Assembly: GCA_030066475.1 (NCBI GenBank) | Contig: JASJBO010000376.1 | Location: 1 to 6,977, forward strand | DNA length: 6,977 bases | Direction of reading: 5' to 3' | Source: Myxococcota bacterium | Lineage (GTDB): Bacteria > Myxococcota_A > UBA9160 > PR03 | In this document: positions 5,201 to 6,977 of the stretch, in pieces | Position numbering within the stretch: position 1 is the first letter of the stretch | Layout of the letters: each line of letters starts with the position of its first letter | Made by a program: the position numbers and the translations under genes | Notes under the pieces: generated by a model | Databases searched by the model: none | What the model saw: the letters and a program-made list of their open reading frames with translations, nothing else | Told to the model about the DNA's origin: nothing

Positions 5201-6781
5201 GGCGCCGCTCTCGTCGACCGACGGCCGCCCCGACTCGAATTCGCCCTCGACCGGCGTGGGCGAGTCGGGGAAGCGCTGGCTGATCCGCTGCGTCACCCGG
5301 GCGGCGGCCGCGGCCTCCTCGGTCAGGAAGAACACGAAGTCGGCGGGTTCCTCGCCCACGATCTCGACGTCGGGCGCGATCGCCAGGGTCCGCCGGTTCA
5401 GCACCGACCGCGGCGCGGCCGCGGTGACGGCCGCCGGGTTCGTCGCGGGGTCGGTCAGATCCCGGGCCAGCGTCCCGTCGGCCGTGGCGCGGAACACCTT
5501 CGGCAGATGGTCGAAGCGGTCGCCGTCGCCGTTGAGGTCGGTGTCGCCCGAGAGCGCCTCGGAGCGCAGGAAGGCGACCGTGTCGGTGGCCGCCGCCAGC
5601 GCCGGCCGCGGCGGCGAGGCGCTGGCCTCGGTGAGCGCCATCTCGGTGTTGGTCGCGACGCCGGTCACGATGTCGGTGATCTCGACCACCAGGTCGTGGG
5701 CGTCGCCGTCGAGGTCGAGGTCGCCGAGGGTCTCCTCGTTGGCGCCCACCGCCACCGCCGCGAGCGAGGTGCGCAGGCTCTCGAGCGGCGCGACCGACTG
5801 CACCTGCACCGTCACGTCGGCGACCTGCACCGGCCCGATGCCGTCGCGCATCAGCAGCGAGTAGTCGAAGCCGCCGAGCGGCTCCACCTGCACCAGCGAT
5901 GCGAGCACGTCGGTGGTGCCCACGAAGCCCGGCGCGCCGACGGGGTCCTTCACGAGCTGGAGCACGGGCGGGATCGGGCGCCCGAACAGGTTGAAGGAGT
6001 TGAGGTCGTCGGAGTCCGAGCTGGGGTCGGAGAGGAGGTTGATCAGCTGCGCGTTGCCCGAGGCCGCCTGGAGGATGGTCGCGTCGGCCGAGCCGGCCTC
6101 GGACTGGAGCACGTTGCGGAAGTCGAGGGGCACGACCAGGTTGCCGGCGCCGTCCACGGCGCCGAACAGGTTGGTCGCCACGTTCTCGACCAGGATGTTC
6201 GGAGCCGGCAGCACGGTGAACGTCCGGAAGAAGGTGTCGGCCGAGAAGCCCGCGGCCTCGCAGGCGCGCGTGGGCTGGTTCAGGTCGAACACGTCCGCGA
6301 CCAGCACCGGCGTCAGCAGCGGCGGCACCACGCGCTCGACGCGGATGCGCGCGGGGCCGGTGAGGCCGCCCGGCACCACGCTCGAGGTGTCGGGGATGTC
6401 GAAGCGCAGCACCTCGCAGCGTCCCGGCCCGCAGCTCTCCGGCCGCACCAGGCCGGCCGGCACCGTGAACTCGTTGACGGGGAACCCCTCCGCCGGGTTG
6501 GGCGAGCGGAACTCCAACGTCACCACGTTCGGGTTGGGGTCGCCCGGCAGGGCGAAGCCGGGCTGGCTGGGATCGCAGCCGAGGTCGGCCCGCAAGGTCA
6601 CGGTCTGGCCGGGACCCGCCACGGGGCGGTCCACGAACCCGATTGCGGCGGGCAGCTCGAGCGCCGCCACGGCCACGATGTTGCACCCGGCCCGCGCCTC
6701 CCCCGCGAGGAGGAGCATTACCGGCATCGCCAGAAGCCAGCAGCAGGACAGCCTTACCAGTCGGTCAATCGAACTTCGCAT
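2204..6781 (-). CDS. Large secreted multi-repeat protein: PD40-type propeller, acidic calcium-loop repeats, dockerin-like module, Cys-type C-terminal anchor
   Basis: A 1525-residue surface or secreted protein of no recognised specific function. In order: a signal peptide (residues 1-31, ending EARA); an N-terminal domain with cysteines 69, 117, 122 and 174; DLDLDGD and DLNGDGD motifs at 354 and 415; seven PD40/TolB-like units (about 520-922) built on SxDGxxVAFxS...NLVPGDxNGxxDVFV; more DLNLDGD repeats (about 1055-1272); a thrombospondin-type-3-like stretch (1379-1408); a dockerin-like EF-hand module (1419-1480); and CGLLGIE (1492-1498), an apolar span and RQRRRASRR. No enzyme motif is visible, so the role is more likely binding or structural. 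A TAG stop lies 18 nt upstream in frame with no ATG, GTG or TTG between, so the ATG at 6781 is the earliest ordinary start. It has no clear Shine-Dalgarno. Cys33 sits near the signal cleavage site, but Arg at -3 argues against a lipobox. It is the first gene of the operon, 4 nt before the PEP-CTERM gene. Confidence 0.9.
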   Translation of the reverse strand: MRSSIDRLVRLSCCWLLAMPVMLLLAGEARAGCNIVAVAALELPAAIGFVDRPVAGPGQTVTLRADLGCDPSQPGFALPGDPNPNVVTLEFRSPNPAEGFPVNEFTVPAGLVRPESCGPGRCEVLRFDIPDTSSVVPGGLTGPARIRVERVVPPLLTPVLVADVFDLNQPTRACEAAGFSADTFFRTFTVLPAPNILVENVATNLFGAVDGAGNLVVPLDFRNVLQSEAGSADATILQAASGNAQLINLLSDPSSDSDDLNSFNLFGRPIPPVLQLVKDPVGAPGFVGTTDVLASLVQVEPLGGFDYSLLMRDGIGPVQVADVTVQVQSVAPLESLRTSLAAVAVGANEETLGDLDLDGDAHDLVVEITDIVTGVATNTEMALTEASASPPRPALAAATDTVAFLRSEALSGDTDLNGDGDRFDHLPKVFRATADGTLARDLTDPATNPAAVTAAAPRSVLNRRTLAIAPDVEIVGEEPADFVFFLTEEAAAAARVTQRISQRFPDSPTPVEGEFESGRPSVDESGARVAFETRANGLFGGEGDLPVIGYADRESGDFFAIPASATGASVQPDLSPDGAWLAFASDDPDLVSGDTEGQRDVFLARIADGGASFARAVANGRPEPDGASGRPATCRDGTLVAFESEAANLVPGDENGVSDVFVALFADFGAPLVLMARVGGASEPDGASYGAALSADCSHVAFTSNATNLVSDDENGHSDVFVAPITFKAQPVGPFLQVGAPERVSVNPLLGPGDPLREGNAGSSDPSLSADGQFVAFQSGASNLVPGDTNGDLSQPTDDIFVLDRLAQELERVNLDDLGNETGFFSISFGPSISGDGRYVAFASDDGGLVPGDDNEGSDVFRVDRATNTIEMVSVDGSGLQGDGTSFAADLSEDGHTVVFRSSAALVASDTNGLADAYLRGSEGPSLNDVQVADDDLGDDVLQVLDARDGSLRVTPRVAAVRVVVAADRALILTPEANEGDVPWNDKDQTRLEVRAGIDPPLLADFDRDDDVAQLYEPASDTLVNLGVAVDRAPGSLALSEEIVCIAVSEAGQGGSDLNLDGDDEDAVLAWGPTAGLVAGGPLGNLGVAAESVTALGTKCVVITPESAQGPLGTDLNLDGDTGDRVLQIVETADTPPTVVNVGLAAEDFVTTPGSPLIAFRSCEADQAPGIDLNQDQQGGVPDLTDCVMQVYDLEADAVINTGLEAIPCIEFAACEAFQLYSVGLDRTVSFLGTEEGQAVSPIGCLASSPAGGCDLDGDGLGDGTVVHLVKIDGGGITASQAYPADENAQSGYFPMRVIDQSVLMVTSTECREAQRVCPELQGLELGDTLAYQPGSCPADFDADPDDFPGELDCVTARNYIVADIDGDGVRDQAANQVNDVCANQFNPLQQDADGDGLGDGPSGCDPDPESVPAGALSCDLDGNGRIDRRDVDLIFQDVGSVARGLPALGFDRRDRDPDGEGPGRPDGRITTFDAVLCKLECDQPDCAVARCGLLGIELLPLVGWALARQRRRASRRHGNGERLE
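2207..2210 (-). promoter_or_regulatory. Shine-Dalgarno of the PEP-CTERM gene, inside the preceding gene
   Basis: On the minus strand GGAG is followed by TAGTGCA and then the ATG at 2199, a 7-nt spacing. The GGAG is the penultimate and last coding sequence of the upstream gene (codons Leu-Glu), and the TAG in the spacer is its stop. This site decides in favour of the 2199 start and suggests termination-reinitiation coupling. Confidence 0.65.
2231..2308 (-). other. Putative C-terminal sorting/anchor signal with invariant-type Cys (coding segment)
   Basis: This encodes residues 1492-1517 of the large protein: CGLLGIE, an apolar run (LLPLVGWALA), then RQRRRASRR. The motif, span and Arg cluster plan matches bacterial C-terminal sorting signals in general. 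It lacks PEP and instead carries Cys-Gly and an in-span Glu, which recalls the Cys-containing signals (MYXO-CTERM and similar) rather than PEP-CTERM. Only eight residues (HGNGERLE) follow, and their codons contain the ribosome site of the next gene. The processing enzyme is unknown. Confidence 0.6.
2342..2527 (-). other. Dockerin-like EF-hand module (coding segment)
   Basis: Residues 1419-1480 of the large protein. The first loop fits the EF-hand pattern fully: Asp1420, Asp1422, Asn1424, Gly1425, Ile1427, Asp1428 and Asp1431 (DLDGNGRIDRRD). After a linker of about 25 residues comes a second loop (DPDGEGPGRPDGRITTFD), which looks like a normal DxDGxGRIT..D loop with about four extra residues. 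A Cys cluster follows (Cys1478, 1482, 1487, 1492). Two loops of this kind near the C-terminus are characteristic of type-I-like dockerins. Confidence 0.65.
2558..2647 (-). other. Thrombospondin-type-3-like calcium motif (coding segment)
   Basis: Residues 1379-1408 of the large protein read NDVCANQFNPLQQDADGDGLGD followed closely by CDPDPE at 1405-1410. This is the familiar C.N..NP.Q.D.DGDG.GD..D pattern of thrombospondin type 3 repeats, which bind calcium. It directly precedes the dockerin-like module, and similar DIDGDGVRD acids lie at 1364-1372. Confidence 0.6.
2966..3619 (-). repeat. Downstream cluster of DLNLDGD acidic repeats (coding)
   Basis: Residues about 1055-1272 of the large protein hold four units that begin near 1057, 1115, 1171 and 1255: DLNLDGDDEDAVL, DLNLDGDTGDRVLQI, a longer DLNQDQQGGVPDLTDCVMQ form, and CDLDGDGLGDGTVVHLV. 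The first three are each followed by an NLGVAAE/NVGLAAE/NTGLEAI-type segment. Spacing is 56-84 residues. The DNA of the first two motifs (3593-3613 and 3419-3439) differs at one base. The acidic loops suggest calcium binding, and the unit length would suit propeller blades. Confidence 0.6.
4016..5224 (-). repeat. Seven PD40/TolB-like beta-propeller units (coding)
   Basis: Residues about 520-922 of the large protein contain seven units starting near 520, 572, 631, 690, 766, 831 and 889. The core is P.LS.DG..VAF.S followed by NLVPGD.NG..DVFV.D. The count of seven fits one closed propeller. The first unit is the most diverged, because its second half lacks the D.NG..DVF loop. Units 3 and 4 are the most alike. 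These repeats are usually extracytoplasmic and scaffold-like. Confidence 0.75.
5474..5725 (-). repeat. Upstream pair of DLxxDGD acidic repeats (coding)
   Basis: Residues about 353-436 of the large protein contain GDLDLDGDAHDLVVEI and, about 60 residues later, DTDLNGDGDRFDHLPKVF preceded by VAFLRSEA. They match the plan of the cluster at 2966-3619 but lie on the other side of the seven PD40 units. Confidence 0.55.
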
Positions 6782-6876
6782 AAGGGTGTGGCGAATCTAC
6801 CAGACGGCTCCAAAGCAAGGGTGAGCGTTTTTGACTTTCTGGTGTCAGGGAGGCAGCGAAACGGCAACTTCCCCCG
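6782..6876 (-). promoter_or_regulatory. Presumed promoter/leader of the operon, no confident elements
   Basis: A 95-nt gap between the upstream partial gene and the large surface-protein gene, more AT-rich than its surroundings in the middle part. The best candidate is an extended -10 (TGGTAGATT on the minus strand, hexamer at 6794-6799). The only -35-like TTGCTT (6813-6818) is just 13 nt away, too close. If that -10 were used, the leader would be only a few bases long, which would fit the missing Shine-Dalgarno. I see no convincing terminator for the upstream gene here, so read-through from it is also possible. Confidence 0.25.
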
Positions 6877-6977
6877 CTACGGACCAGTCAGGCCCCCGCG
6901 GGATCGGGCGAGCGCCTCCTGGTCCCAGACCATGTCCAGGGCAGTGAAGAGCTCGTCAGCCCGCTCCAGCAGGGCGT
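6877..6977 (-). CDS. C-terminal end of an unrecognised protein (partial)
   Basis: The last 32 codons and TAG stop of a gene whose start lies beyond the right edge of the window. The readable tail is mostly helical in character, with LLERADELFTALDMVWDQ followed by EALARSRGGLTGP. Third codon positions are almost all G or C, matching the coding style of the rest of the window, which supports a real gene end. It is on the same strand as the operon and ends 95 nt before it, so it could be an upstream operon member. I cannot assign a family from so short a piece. Confidence 0.5.
   Translation of the reverse strand, partial: ALLERADELFTALDMVWDQEALARSRGGLTGP

Noticed and set aside
2730..6686. A 1318-codon open frame on the minus strand, overlapping the large surface-protein gene in another frame
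   Set aside because: Its product is dominated by Arg, Gly, Ala and Pro with no domain pattern, signal peptide or conserved motif. In DNA this GC-rich, stops are scarce in off frames. The overlapping frame has clear repeats and motifs throughout.
6671..6700. Lipoprotein signal (lipobox at Cys33) in the large protein, tempting because lnt is in the operon
   Set aside because: The residues before Cys33 are Arg-Ala-Gly. Arg at -3 is not a lipobox residue, and EARA before Gly32 is a good type I signal peptidase site.
5913..6824. A 303-codon plus-strand frame near the operon start
   Set aside because: It is antisense to the signal peptide and N-terminal domain of the large protein, Ser/Thr/Arg-rich without motifs, and best explained as a GC-bias shadow.
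6782..6876. A tRNA or small RNA gene in the gap at the right side
   Set aside because: I could find no cloverleaf or strong stem-loop in these 95 bases.

Overview
This is a very GC-rich window (roughly 70% by eye) in which everything reads on the minus strand. It appears to hold one three-gene operon, transcribed from right to left, with the tail of another gene upstream. An apolipoprotein N-acyltransferase indicates a diderm (Gram-negative-type) bacterium. The PEP-CTERM protein implies an exosortase elsewhere in the genome. High GC, PEP-CTERM sorting and a huge PD40/calcium-loop/dockerin-like surface protein would suit a deltaproteobacterial-type lineage (Myxococcota, Binatota or relatives). 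That placement is inference only.

Layout, in transcription order. (1) 6977-6877: last 32 codons of an unrecognised gene. (2) 6876-6782: a 95-nt gap with no confident promoter or ribosome site. (3) 6781-2204: a 1525-residue secreted protein with a signal peptide, an N-terminal domain, two clusters of DLNxDGD-type acidic repeats, and a seven-unit PD40/TolB-like propeller between the clusters. It continues with a thrombospondin-type-3-like motif, a dockerin-like EF-hand module and a Cys-containing hydrophobic/Arg-rich C-terminal anchor. (4) 2199-1573: a 208-residue PEP-CTERM protein whose body looks like a cohesin domain. (5) 1560-28: Lnt, with all catalytic residues present. (6) 1-40: a perfect 18-bp hairpin that overlaps the lnt stop codon.

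The gaps are 4 nt and 12 nt, so the three genes are probably co-transcribed and translationally coupled. The most interesting reading is a surface-display cassette: a membrane-sorted cohesin-like protein and a large dockerin-bearing propeller protein made together, with a lipoprotein-maturation enzyme from the same transcript. The domain calls rest on motif reading by eye. The cohesin-dockerin partnership and the role of Lnt in it are hypotheses.
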